From Bryum argenteum (taxonomy: Eukaryota; Streptophyta; Bryopsida; Bryales; Bryaceae), in assembly GCA_037043015.1 (NCBI GenBank), contig CM073328.1, forward strand, positions 5,939,409 to 6,003,408: a stretch of DNA of 64,000 nucleotides, given 5' to 3'. The notes below the pieces were generated by a model. It worked only from the letters and a program-made list of their open reading frames with translations, did no database searches and was not told where the DNA came from. Shown piece by piece: positions 34,117-45,454 of this stretch (within the stretch, counting starts at the first letter, position 1; each line of letters opens with the position of its first letter). The position numbers were made by a program, and so were the translations under genes.

Positions 34117-35708
34117 CAGTGACCTTCAAAAGTGTCCCAATGTTTATAATTTGAAAGTTTGGTGAGTCACCACATAGTGATTGCATGCTAGACTGACATG
34201 GCATCAATTTAGTTACATACTATCATTAGTAAGGTAATCAAGGAGCAAGGCTTACCACTTGTCTCTACATGTATGTGCATGAATTGAAGCTCTAGATATT
34301 TTCTCTTCATTGGGACAGTTTTGAAAGTACATATGAGTGAATCTTGTATGCATAGCAAGTGAAGTGTACATGCATTGTGAATTGCTTGGTTTGTGTTCTG
34401 TTGTGTGTATTTGTTCTTCTTGCGTCATATATTTGTTTCTTTCGTGTTTAGCTTCACAAGTGAAAATGGTGAGACCATTGTCCCAGGGGAAGCAACAAGG
34501 TATACTCTCTTTGCTTCAAAAAGGTTGTAGTGTGAGAGAGATAGCAAATTCTTTGCATGTTGGTAAATCAAGTGTACAGAGGCTCCGTAAGAAGCATTTT
34601 CCAGATGCAAAGCTTTTAGTTGGAGGTAGACCACGCAAGTTGACAAGTGCAATGGAGCGGTCTTGTGTAACTAGTATAACAAGAGGGAAGGTGTCTACTG
34701 CAAGAGAAGCTACTAAACATGTGCAAGAAGTTTTGGAGTACAAGTCGGTGAATTCTCAGACGCCGTGGACTTTGTAGAGCGGGTTTGCAATCGCATGTGA
34801 AAGAAAAGAAACCACATTTGTCACGCAAATAATATTAGGGCTCGCTTAGAATTTGCCGTAAAGTATCAAAGACTATACTATTGATGACTGGAGTCACGTG
34901 ATATTCTCGAGATGAGACTAAAATTAATGATTTTCTTGGATGGGAGAGTTTGGTGTTGGGTTCGTGATCCACGGGAACTTTCAGAGCGGACCGTTATTCC
35001 GACTGTTAAGCATGGTGGTGGTTCGTGATGATATGGGGATGTATGTGTATACATGGACTGGCATGATGTGTAGAATTGAAGGTCGCCTCAATCGGCATGG
35101 TTATCAAAAAATCTTGGAGGAGCATCTCCATGGTACAATTCAAAAATATAATTTAGATCCATCGAGTCATATTTCAACAGGATAATGCACCTATACATAC
35201 CAAGTAATAGTATGAAACAATGGTTTTCTAGGCAACCTTTTGGTGTCTTATCTTGGCCGCTTTCGGTCTCGATTTGAATCCTATAGAAAATCTATGGGCA
35301 ATTTTGAAAAGGAGATTGAATCGATATGACACACCACCAAAAGGGATACTTGAATTATGGTCTCGTGTGGAAGAAACCTTCCCTTCTATCACTGTTGATG
35401 ATTGCAAGAGACTTATAGAATCAATGCCGAGACGAATAGTAGCTGTATTAAAATCCAGAGGAAAATGGACAAAGTGGTGAGGAATTTCCATGTTGGACGT
35501 TCAAAAGTGTACCAATGTACAGAGTAGCTTTAGGTTTTTTTCCTTTCTCATTGAGCGCTTCAATTTTGTTGGAATTTTTGTAATCAATTAGTACATTGTA
35601 TGTACTATATCAATAAATTTACTACATTCCATTCCATGAGTTTCTCTTACCTACATTATTTTTTGAATGTAACATGTACAAACATTGGGACAGTTTTGAA
35701 GGTCACTG
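34117..35708 (+). mobile_element. Tc1/mariner DNA transposon, DD34E, decayed coding region
   Basis: A 1592-bp element whose tips are CAGTGACCTTCAAAA and TTTTGAAGGTCACTG, each next to a TA (34115-34116, 35709-35710). An inner inverted copy of the tip lies about 190 bp inside each end (34308-34330 and about 35499-35521). The transposase reads plus: an N-terminal helix-turn-helix starting MVRPLSQGKQQGILSLLQKG with GGRPRKLT, then SRDETKIN (first Asp), TVKHGGGS, FQQDNAP (second Asp, codon at 35181) and LDLNPIENLW (Glu, codon at 35286). The last two acids are separated by 34 codons, the DD34E spacing of Tc1. The C-terminus LIESMPRRI..VLKS matches fungal-type Tc1 proteins. The frame is interrupted at several points between 34740 and 35260, so this copy cannot be active. 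Confidence 0.92.
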
Positions 35709-35710
35709 TA

Positions 35711-36113
35711 GATGTACCTATAAACAGTGCACTTCCTCGGAACATGCTCAATAATGGTGTAGGTTTCAGCGTGACAATACTGTAGGTTGATAGCGGGTTC
35801 AACAATAACTAATACTGAAATTAAAAGCCAAAATGAATGGGAAATTATTTTCCAAAAAATAAAATAAATGAATAAAATGTATGGTAGAAAAAAAATTCAA
35901 TTGTTTAGAAAGTTCCGGCCTTGCTATTTGTAGAGTTACTGTTTGTATGGCTAAAGATAGCCAAACCTTGCTATCAACCTACAATATGCAGTAAATTAGA
36001 GCGTATTAGTAATTTGTGTGCAGAGTCGAACTAATTAGAAGATTGGACCCTTCTAAAATATATTTCAAGGACTTTAACAAATTTTCATGTAGTTATGAAG
36101 CCTTTTAGCCCAT
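35711..36113. other. Intergenic, nothing recognised
   Basis: AT-rich DNA right of the Tc1 element. GCTATCAACCTACA (35969) echoes, inverted, TGTAGGTTGATAGC at 35782, so a small inverted pair spans 35780-35985. Confidence 0.35.
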
Positions 36114-36545
36114 GTTATGATTATAGCATATATAGGCAAGAGTGAAAGATTTACAAACTGATTTCTTAAACCCAATAACAACAATTTCTTGGATAAATTA
36201 TCATAATTGTGAGAAGTACTGAGGTGACAATCCAAAAAGTGAGCATTGTCTAAAAATATTTTAGATTCTTTCCTATTTATAATGAATTATGATTTGATGT
36301 ACCTCATGTACTTATGAGTAGAGGATGATATGCATACGGTAATATTCTCATTAAAACTTCTAGATTTCATAGTTACTTAAGTAAGTGCTTGAACATATTA
36401 CAAAAATATGGATTCATTTTGAATTTTTCTCAGTTATAAGTGCATAATTTTGATATGAAGGTTTCAAGTCTTGAACTATAATGCATTTCTATATCCTTGG
36501 TTCTTGAATTTCTTAAATATAGAACTTCAGACATCATATGTCATC
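36114..36545. repeat. Duplicated block, left copy
   Basis: About 430 bp closely matching 43197-43790, including TTTACAAACTGATTTCTTAA, GAGTAGAGGATGATATGCAT and GCTTGAACATATTA. The right copy differs by about 150 bp of extra sequence near its start. Confidence 0.8.
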
Positions 36546-36804
36546 TTTATTTGTATGAGAAGTACTTCAATCCAAATGGCTGAAAATTATACATTCCTTT
36601 TTTATAGTTCATAAGGTACCTATAGATGAAAGAATTTCGAAAGGGCATCTAAGTAATACTTCGTGGATTGATTCCCTTGATGTAAAATTTCCCGATAAGA
36701 TCTAATAATATTTAATTAATTAAAATGAGACTTTTTTTGACAAGAATGATACTTTGTTAGTTCATCAATGTATGAGTACATTTGGCCATGAACTTAAACA
36801 CAAT

Positions 36805-37086
36805 CACTACTAGAAAAGAGGGGGTTTTGCAATGTTACAAGAGTTGCTTTTTATGTAAACATTGCTTACTTGAGCAACGCCTTGAAGCTTGCTTTAGTAC
36901 CGTTCTTAAGAAAATAAGCAATGTTTTCAACCTCAAATCCATTAAATTGTAGATTTGAGGTTGAAAACATTACTTATTTTCTTAAGAACGGTACTTAAGC
37001 AAGCTTCAAGGCGTTGCTCAAGTAAGCAATGTTTACACAAAAAGCATCTATTGTAACATTGCAAACCCCCCTCTTTTCTAGTAGTG
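36805..37086. mobile_element. Foldback CACTA-type MITE, copy 1
   Basis: The 282-bp element is one long inverted repeat starting CACTACTAGAAAAGAGGGGG and ending in its complement. The CACTA tip plus TAGAAAA subterminal motif is typical of plant CACTA (En/Spm) elements. Its outer 3-bp flanks do not match (AAT and TCG), unlike copy 3. The 130 bp to its right also follow copy 3. Confidence 0.85.
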
Positions 37087-37230
37087 TCGTTCTACATCAA
37101 TTTTTGATTGTATATTTAACATGGCTAGAAACGAATGAATCATTGAAAGAAAGCTAATCGAAGCCATGGATTCGATTCAAGTTGATGTGTCTTAGATTAG
37201 ATCAGTCCATTTTGTTGTAATGGTGGATCA
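37087..37230. repeat. Duplicated flank of MITE copies 1 and 3
   Basis: TCGTTCTACATC through GATCAGTCCAT is nearly identical to 41127-41250, which follows MITE copy 3. The two were copied together with the MITE. Confidence 0.85.
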
Positions 37231-38498
37231 GGTGAGTTGCGGAGGACGGCCCACAGTGGCACGTTTTCCAAAGTGCAAGATTGGTGAAGTTCTTGACATT
37301 AAGTCGCTTGGAGACCATGATGTAGATGTGGACCTAACGGGCCATGGCGATATTGATGCAACACCGGCACGTAATAGTCTTCTTCTTCCGCCACTCACGT
37401 GGTTTGATTGTTGCTGAGACCTGATCATGCCATGCCCTAGTTCTAGGCCTCAGTGAACAAATAAATCACGGAGGAAGATTTAGGCTTTGATGATGAGGGG
37501 CTTGTTCAGAGCGAGGAGGATTTGACGAGAGGCTGGTTCAGAGGAAGGATTTTAGCATTGAGATTTGCGGAGCCAATTCCTCTGGACGATATTATAAATG
37601 TAATCATTAAATTGCGACTGCTTGTTTCAAGTCTGAGCGGAGACGCTACTGGTGTTGGTACTCCGCCAATGCTAGTGGTTGGAAAGACAAATGAACCTTG
37701 GGGAGGCGCTGATATTGTAGTATATCTACGAAAGAAGCCATAGACTGCATCAATTGCACGCGGAAGTGTGCCACATGTGATTGCAGGAGAAGGTGGTTTG
37801 TCTATGCACAAGGTCTCCTCGGAAAGAACTTCGAAGCATAGTGACTTTTAGAAGCAGAAAAGCAATGGTCTTCGTGTTCGAATGCTTGCAACAATGCGAG
37901 TCTGTGGTTAACCTTCCCTCCTGTGAACTTCAGAAATCACCTTGCCTTCTGTAAATAATAACTTATGGTTGCAATTAATCTCACTGCAACCAGAGAGACA
38001 TGTTCCTACCATAGAATCTGACAGTATGGAAGAGGTTCAAGAGTTGCCAAATCATCCAAATGACCTTGAGATCGTGAGGAAGGAAAAAGCACAACAAAAT
38101 ATGGTGTGGCTGAAGGTACCTATCTTCTAGTACTATGCCGTCTCCTCTTGTTGCCATGTGACGATTTCCATTGATATATGCGGAAATCGTTACACATTAT
38201 GTTATCATGACTTTAATCATGAGTCACAATTGAAATATTTAGTATACCGTTAACCATAATGGACAATTTTAGTCCTAAATCGTCACTAAATTATGAAGGA
38301 CATCACTTTCGATTAGACACTTCAGTGCATCAACTGTCATTTAGTCTCCTTACTTGTACTTATGTGAAGTCTCGGCTTTATACTGAAATTGAAAGAGGGG
38401 CCGTCGATGGGAAACAAGTTTGGCGGCCGGGATTGATCGTGATAAAAGTATCTGCACCAGTTAAGAAGATCATTGACAACTCACCAAATGGCGGTAAA
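37231..38498 (+). pseudogene. Fragments of an unrecognised decayed gene
   Basis: Several short plus-strand frames have coding-like composition but no link into one gene: 37220-37417, 37522-37743 (ILALRFAEPIPLDDIINVII and a GGADIVVYLRKKP end) and 38259-38507 (RLYTEIERGAVDGKQVW). I do not recognise a family. They may belong with the segment at 38793-39262, with MITE copy 2 lying between. A retroelement origin cannot be excluded. Confidence 0.3.
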
Positions 38499-38792
38499 TA
38501 CTACTAGAAAAGAGGGGGAGTTTGCAATGTTACAAGAGTTGCTTTTTGTGTAAACATTGCTTACTTGAGCAACGCCTTGAAGCTTTCTATAGTATTTCTA
38601 TAGTATTGTTCTTAAGAAAATAAACAATGTTTTCAACCTCAAATCTACAATTTAATGGATTTGAGGTTGAAAACATTGCTTAATTTCTTAAGAACGGTAC
38701 TAAAGCAAGGTTCAAGGCGTTGCTCAAGTAAGCAATGTTTACACAAAAAGCAACTCTTGTAACATTGCAAACCCTCTTCTTTTCTAGTAGTG
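38499..38792. mobile_element. Foldback CACTA-type MITE, copy 2
   Basis: 294 bp, the same family as copies 1 and 3. The left tip is TACTACTAGAAAAG, the right tip CTTTTCTAGTAGTG. A small internal duplication (TATAGTATT) distinguishes it. No clean target duplication remains. Confidence 0.85.
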
Positions 38793-39262
38793 AGAGCTGT
38801 ACGCCTATTTCACCCTCCAAAGGATTTGGAACTATACCAAATTGTGAAAAGGAGGTTAGTTTTCTGTACAGAATGATCTATTACTCTATCATGACTAGTG
38901 CCATGAAGCTAATGGTGATTGTCTGGTGTAATTTCTTTACAGCTCGCTCAACCCCTTTTTTTGGGAGCCTATAGGAACAACAATGCACATCCTGACTTCG
39001 AAGCTGCAGTTATAGAGGTGGACCAATATTTTACGGAGCCGTACATGAATTTTATAGGAGTTATGTGAATTTTTGACGGGCACCAAGTTGAACCGGTGGA
39101 TGAGACAAGGCTCAATATTACTGCTGGCGATGGTGCTAAATGACTTCTAAATCATGTCCCTCATGAATGTGCAGAATCTAATGATGAACCTCATTGTAGT
39201 CAAGTCGAAGCTGATGACGAGTTAGAAAGAATTTTGAGCGAGCGTGCATCGGAAGGGATATG
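38793..39262 (+). pseudogene. Coding-like segment, broken
   Basis: A plus-strand reading gives FHPPKDLELYQIVK, then after a plausible intron (acceptor TTTACAG at 38942) LAQPLFLGAYRNNNAHPDFE, VDQYFTEPYMNFIG and later an acidic stretch ending ELERILSERASEGI. The composition is strongly protein-like and acidic, and the frame is interrupted a couple of times. The family is unknown. It may be part of the decayed gene left of MITE copy 2. Confidence 0.35.
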
Positions 39263-40847
39263 ATGTTCCCGGATAGACGGTGGACAATCTCATGAGGCAA
39301 CAACAGAGTGGTGATATCAATCAATCATCAAAGCGAAGGAAGAACCTAATTCACAAAGTAAAAGAGAGCCTCCACTAAGAAACTGAACAAACGACATTGT
39401 TTCTTTTGCTGTGGCCAGATCACAGCACGCCATAAGTGAGAAATCTCAGCAGGAGTAGTAACATCAATTCATCACAAAGAGACTGATGAACTTAATCCAG
39501 CGCCTCCATCTCAAAACTTACTCAACAAGTGCACACAAGCTCTGTGAGCAATTAAAGAGACCTGAATTACACAAGGCAGAGCAACGACTGCGAAAGACCT
39601 CAATACACAAAACAAAACAGAGTATGTATGGTTCGAAAGGATTGTTACTTTCAATGGCCATGATTCAGAAAAAAAGTGAACTATGGATCTTCAATGCGAG
39701 TGACAGAAAAAGAAAACAGGTGCTCTGTAACGGAATTGATATAACAAGGGTGAGTCCAGTGAGCAATTGAGGCATACTCACGTAAAGTGACCACAGGAGC
39801 GCAGAAACTACGGAAGTGAGGTTTGAGAAATACAAAAACTTCTGCGAGGCCAACAATTGAATGTAGCAGCGAACTGAGGCAATCTTATACAGCGAAGCTC
39901 AATTGGGTGGAGGATTGCTCACCGGCCATGGGGAATTGAGTGTACGCAATACATCCTTGAGTTGCAATTGTAGAAGAGATGGAGGTTTATGTAGAGACTG
40001 AGGAATGCATGCAAGGGTTTAGGGTTTAAGCAAGTGTAGCTCTCTCATGGTCATGTTACCCGTCGCCCTCCTTTTCATTTAATGACAGTTTTTCCAGAAG
40101 TTTGTCCTTGCCCTTCAATGAGTGAGCCAATCACTGTGCAATGTCATTGGTGGCCTTTTTGTTTGAATTTTGGGTATATACGAATATGTCGACAAACACG
40201 ATGAAAAGTAAAATGTCATTGCCTTATTAAGTCATGGTTGCTATCGTTTAGCAAGTGAATCAAGCATTTGCGAGCATAGGTGGTGGTGTAATTTTCACGT
40301 CTGCTTCTGTAGATAAGTGTTGTAGTATTGTAATTTCAATATTCTGAAGCATGGGAATTGTATAAGCCACACGTACTATTCAATAACTCTTTGAAATTCC
40401 AAATCCTCAATGACAATTGTTCTAACTAATTACTCCCAAGTTCGCACAAAAGTGCAAAGTTAGTGCATAATGCAAACGTCTTGGCAAAAACTTCGAGATT
40501 CTCCTCGATAGTGCATTTGGCTTGTTTGTAGATTGGCTTGTATACTTTAGATTATGGTACTAATCAACATCAGGACTCTTTTATTCTATCTTCTGAAGCA
40601 TGTTTGTCCACTTTTACGCCCTGCTACCACTCCTGTGCATAAATTTCAGCGAGGTTGACTGGTCATGATCGAATTTTCAGCTGTGCAAGAATTTCAGCAA
40701 GACATTTTGCACGAGGGAAAGTTACAGTCTGGAGTGTAGGTTTGAGGTTGCTTGCATTGATATAAGCGCTCGGAATCTCAATAAGAATGCAAACCTTGGG
40801 TTTAAAGAGGCGTTGATTGATTAACGAGACTTTTTAGCTCGCTGTCG
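39263..40847. other. Intergenic, nothing recognised
   Basis: Short open frames (for example 39486-39770, plus) are not supported by similarity or splice context. A double telobox-like AGGGTTTAGGGTTTAAG lies at about 40015. Confidence 0.4.
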
Positions 40848-41126
40848 TACTATTAGAAAAGAGGGGGTGCAATGTTACAAGAGTTGCTTTTTGTGTAAAC
40901 ATTGTTTACTTGAGCAACGCCTTGAAGCTTGCTTTAGTACCGTTCTTAAGAAGATAAGCAATGTTTTTAACCTCAAATCCATTAAATTGTAAATTTGAAG
41001 TTGAAAACATTACTTATTTTTTAAAAAATGGTACTAAAGCAAGCTTCTAAGGCGTTGCTCAAGTAAGCAATGTTTACACAAAAAGGAACTCTTGTAACAT
41101 TGCAAACCCCCCTCTTTCTAGTAGTG
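40848..41126. mobile_element. Foldback CACTA-type MITE, copy 3
   Basis: 279 bp, tips TACTATTAGAAAAG (first base mutated) and CTAGTAGTG. It is flanked by the 3-bp target duplication TCG (40845-40847, 41127-41129), the duplication length CACTA transposases make. It is probably the original insertion from which copy 1 and its right flank were copied. Confidence 0.88.
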
Positions 41127-41250
41127 TCGTTCTACATCCATTTTGGATTGTATGTTTAACATGGCTAGAAACGAATGAATCATTGAATGAAAGTTAACCA
41201 GAGTCATCGATTCGATTCAAGTTGATGTGTCTTAATTAGATCAGTCCATC

Positions 41251-41815
41251 AGAGCACGTTCATTGCATACTCAACCTCAGCTGCAACACTCGACCGGAGA
41301 AAACAAGTGCCAAGGTTAAACAATGTTATTATTCACTTTTACTCACCCTGTCCATGAGAAACTTCACAATTATGTCATGCGATTCAAATGTGATCAAAAT
41401 ATACAGTATATCACGAGAGAAGCATTGAACATAAGATAGTCTCATCAAAGACTAGTTGATTCATAAATTATAAGCATTCATAAATTATAAGGACTCTTAA
41501 AGTGGTCTTAAAGAGAGTGCTCTAAAATGAAGTGCCAATTATAGAGCTCTAGAATTCTCCACTCACATGTACCGTACATAAACCGCAGTCCGGTACTTTT
41601 GAAAAGGTAATTATATAATTTGAGCTAATTGTACTAAGTTTAAAGCACTAATAATTAAAAGTGTAATTCCTATTCAATTTCAATGTGTAAGGCTCTTTCA
41701 TTTATTCGGTAACAAATAATTAATATATTAAGGTATTGCATTATAAGTTGGTTTGATCTAAGGTATGCTGTACATGAGGAGTCAAGCCATACATGGAACC
41801 AAAGGAGGGCAAAAC
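41251..41815. other. Intergenic, repeat-like
   Basis: AT-rich. The last 60 bp (GTCAAGCCATACATGGAACC) resemble 11530-11590 and 12036-12080, so this is another fragment of an interspersed repeat, here split by the CACTA MITE that follows. Confidence 0.4.
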
Positions 41816-42120
41816 CACTAGTAGAAAATGGCACTAAAAGTGATTGCCGTAACGACTTGACCATAATGACACATAGTGCGTATTTTAATTGTGCTTTTAA
41901 TGACATCACAATATATTATTATATTTTTCACTTTTCTTTAATTTTTTTTACTAATCTATCAGGGTGTGGTATGCTTATTACAACCAGAAAAAGATTTAAA
42001 AAAAGTGATGAATATCATAATTTATTTTGATGTTATTAGAAGCGCAATTAAAACTGACACTTTGTGTCATTATGATCAAGTCATTACGGCCGTCGCTTTT
42101 AGTGCCATTTTCTACTAGTG
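41816..42120. mobile_element. CACTA-type MITE of a second subfamily
   Basis: 305 bp with tips CACTAGTAGAAAATGGCAC and GTGCCATTTTCTACTAGTG and target duplication AAC (41813-41815, 42121-42123). Arms of about 100 bp pair imperfectly (TGACACATAGTG against CACTTTGTGTCA). It split a pre-existing repeat. Confidence 0.92.
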
Positions 42121-42449
42121 AACTCCCCCTTCAATGATAGTTCTATTTTTTAAACTTCAGGTAATGGACCAATCACATGAGAGGGATTTCTGACCTCTAT
42201 GGTCCCCATGTACGGCTTGAATACTCAAGTAAATTGTCCCTCAGCATTAAGGTCTTGATATTGTTGTTTGAGCAAAACTACAAAGAAGTTAAACAATACA
42301 CATTTTATAATACATAAAAGTTTTTCTACAAACCTTGTGGGCTTTTAGGGGTTATAACCCAAAACGATCTTTTGTTATTCTAGGTAATCTAAATAGAGGG
42401 TCAAGTATTACTATCATAGACTATGATTTGGTGTAGGCATAGTAATATA

Positions 42450-42615
42450 CAGTGGTGCTTGGATTAAATAAACTTTTTCGGAAAAACAAAAACGTTGATC
42501 TTATCTAAGCGTTGACCATAACAAAACAATGTCCATTTGCATAATAAAGGGACAGGGACATGGTTCTTAACTAGACGTTGATCTTAACGAGGTTGATCTT
42601 ATCCACGTACCACTG
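42450..42615. mobile_element. pogo/mariner-type MITE
   Basis: 166 bp with tips CAGTGGTGCTTGGAT and ATCCACGTACCACTG flanked by TA (42448-42449, 42616-42617). Internal motifs TTGATCTTATC and TTGATCTTAAC repeat. The terminal CAGTGG...CCACTG with TA target is typical of Tc1/mariner-group derivatives. Confidence 0.8.
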
Positions 42616-42617
42616 TA

Positions 42618-43196
42618 TACAAACTGTATGTAGTAGAATTTGAAAAACCAAATTCCAACTTTTGGATAATTTTATGCGAAATTTACTTCTCAAGGCCAAC
42701 TACTGATAAAAATTAATCACTTGACAACTTTATTTTATTTTTGGTAATTTTTCTTCTCCAACTTCCAACTCATATTTCTAAAGTGAACCAAGTTGAGATT
42801 TTTATGAATCCTACAAGGGCAAGCCCAAGTTTCACATTGTTAGGTAAATATCCTTTTCTTTTTTCTTTTTTCTTTCAAAATTTGTCAAAATATTGGCAAG
42901 GAAGTACATGTAAGAAGCAATCATTAAGAAATCATAAGATTAATTTAATATCGTTGTAACCGTGTTGGTTTTGTTTTCTCCACACATACTTTTTGTCTAC
43001 TATACTTTTACACTTAAATTTTATATCTTAAATAGATTAATTAGCATGTATCACCTCCATGGCATAAATTTTTCAACAGTTAGTTGTACTTCTTATCTTC
43101 AAAATGTCACTATTAATAAGATTCACTTGAGTAGAATCACAATACATAGTTTAAAATTTTCAAAAAACTAACGCATGAATTTAACTACAAGAATCC
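42618..43196. other. AT-rich intergenic DNA
   Basis: No supported gene. Frames at 42741-42959 and 42962-43171 are AT-rich and featureless. Confidence 0.4.
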
Positions 43197-43790
43197 CATG
43201 TTATGATTATAGCATGATGATAATGATGATAAGAACTCCAATCTTCAATTGAAGATTGCCATGAATACAGTGTCTGTTTGTAATGTCATTACCTCGATAG
43301 CCATAGGACAAAGAGGTAAAAGAACAAAACTACTCACCCCTCTCGGGAATAAACACAATGATTATAGCATATATATAGGCCAGAGTGAAAGATTTACAAA
43401 CTGATTTCTTAAACCCAATAACAACAATCTCTTGCATGAAGTATTATAATTATGAGAAGCATTGAGGTTACAATCCAAAAAGTGAGCATTGTCTGAAGAT
43501 ATTTTAGATTCTTTCCTATTTATAAAGATTTATGATTTGATGTACCTCATGTACTTATGAGTAGAGGATGATATGCATAAGGTAATATTCTCATCAAAAC
43601 TTCTGGATTTCATAGTTAAGTAAGTGCTTGAACATATTATGAAAATATGGATTCATTTCGATTCTTTCTCATTCTTAAGTGCATAATTTTAATATGAAGG
43701 TTTCAAGTCTTGAGGTATGAATAATGCATTTCTATATCCTTAGTTCTCGGATTTCTTGAATATATAGCTTCAGACATCATACTTCATACG
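43197..43790. repeat. Duplicated block, right copy
   Basis: Matches 36114-36545. About 150 bp of extra DNA (about 43215-43365) interrupts it, including the CAAAACTACTCACCCCT motif also seen at 22490. Confidence 0.8.
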
Positions 43791-45454
43791 TATCGTTGCC
43801 TTCTGCTACAAATACTGGCCTTGAAGATATGACTCCTTACATTGTGTATAAAATTATCCCTCAAGACACTAAGCATATGATCTAGTTCTAACGAGTTTTT
43901 TCAAGTTGATCCAACTCAAGTGACAAGGGATACAATTCATGGTCATGTGACTATCTTTGACTCGAAAGAAGTCAATAATAGGTAATGACTATATAACCAC
44001 ATCCTCGAAGAACATGTGATAAAGAGTCCAAAAGACTAAAAACAAGGATGAGTGCTAAGGGGAGCAGAGTCTTGTACATTGTCTAGTGAACACTTTTACA
44101 ACTTCCTCTACACCCAAGACCTATTAAGTCATTGATGTGCCTTCCATAGCTTTCTTGTACAACATTAAATAGGTTGGTAAAAATATTTAGAGCATGAGAT
44201 CTTGAAAATGGGTCATATGTTCAAGGTAAAGAAATGTCGAATTTAACAAAATATATAGATTCACTAAGATGACTATGTGCGTTTTACTTGCGTAAATAAG
44301 AGGAGGAAAACGTTTGACACTTTCAATCTTTTGTGCCATAAATAGACACTATTGTAATCACTCTATTTTTGACCTTTTTTTTAGGAGGTGTGATTGGTTG
44401 ACCTTTAAAAGAGTGAGATTAGTCTACCTTCAAGGAACAAGATTGGTTGCATATATAATTCTACATGGTTTTTATATATTATATGATAAAAATATTTTTC
44501 ATTCGCATAAGTATACATGTTGTGCATGTTGTATACAAGATATTAGTAAGGTCTTATATATACATCTAATATGGTTTCAGTATACATGTGGTTCTCTATG
44601 GATTAAGGCACGTGATTTAGGTCTCGAAGTTTGAGAGCTCTTTTAAAGTATTCAAATAAATATATCCAAATCCATGAACTAACAACCATCCTTCCATATT
44701 TATTAAGGTTCATTGTATAGCACTTTGAAACTGTTAAGAGGATTAAAATTTACATTTACAATTACTTCATTCCATCTTCACATGGTCAAAGTCCAAAAGT
44801 AACACCTCTAAAATACACTACATTCTATCCATGCACCAATTCACACTATGAACCATTCACACAACAACTGTTGATTAGTGATATGTGAGGATTATTGTAA
44901 TTTACTAAAAATCAAAGCATACCTTACTACTCAATAATTCTTAAATTAGAGTTCAATTTGAGCCGCCATTACAATCAATGCTCTCTTTCTTACCTTGAAG
45001 TCACCTATTCCACCGATAGAACTGATTACATGATTTAAAATCTCGTATTCTGTGTTAGCATTATGACACTAAGATGACATTTGGTGTTTAGGTTTGCAAC
45101 TAAACTTCACACCACTAATCAACAATTCTTCTGTAACTCCTTAACAGCTCATTGAATTTACTCCACAAGATCAACCGTTATCACAAATCCCAACATAATG
45201 ACCTCTTACAGAACAGAAACGCTTGACACAAATCACACTTGAACAATCAATTTTGTATTACAAAAGAGTAGCAGAAAAATACACACAACCAGCTTGATTG
45301 GGTACTCCAAGATAAGCTAAACTAACTCTTTCCAATAACACATGTACTACCTATTTACCTCCTGAAGTCCAGGTATATCACAAAACAGGCATGATTAATT
45401 TTCGACTGATCAAAGAACCTCCAAATTCCATCATATACTCTACAAACTGAAGCT
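43791..45454. other. AT-rich intergenic DNA
   Basis: No supported gene. The 106-codon frame at 44314-44634 is not recognised and has no splice context. The last 200 bp presumably include the 3' UTR of the next gene. Confidence 0.4.
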
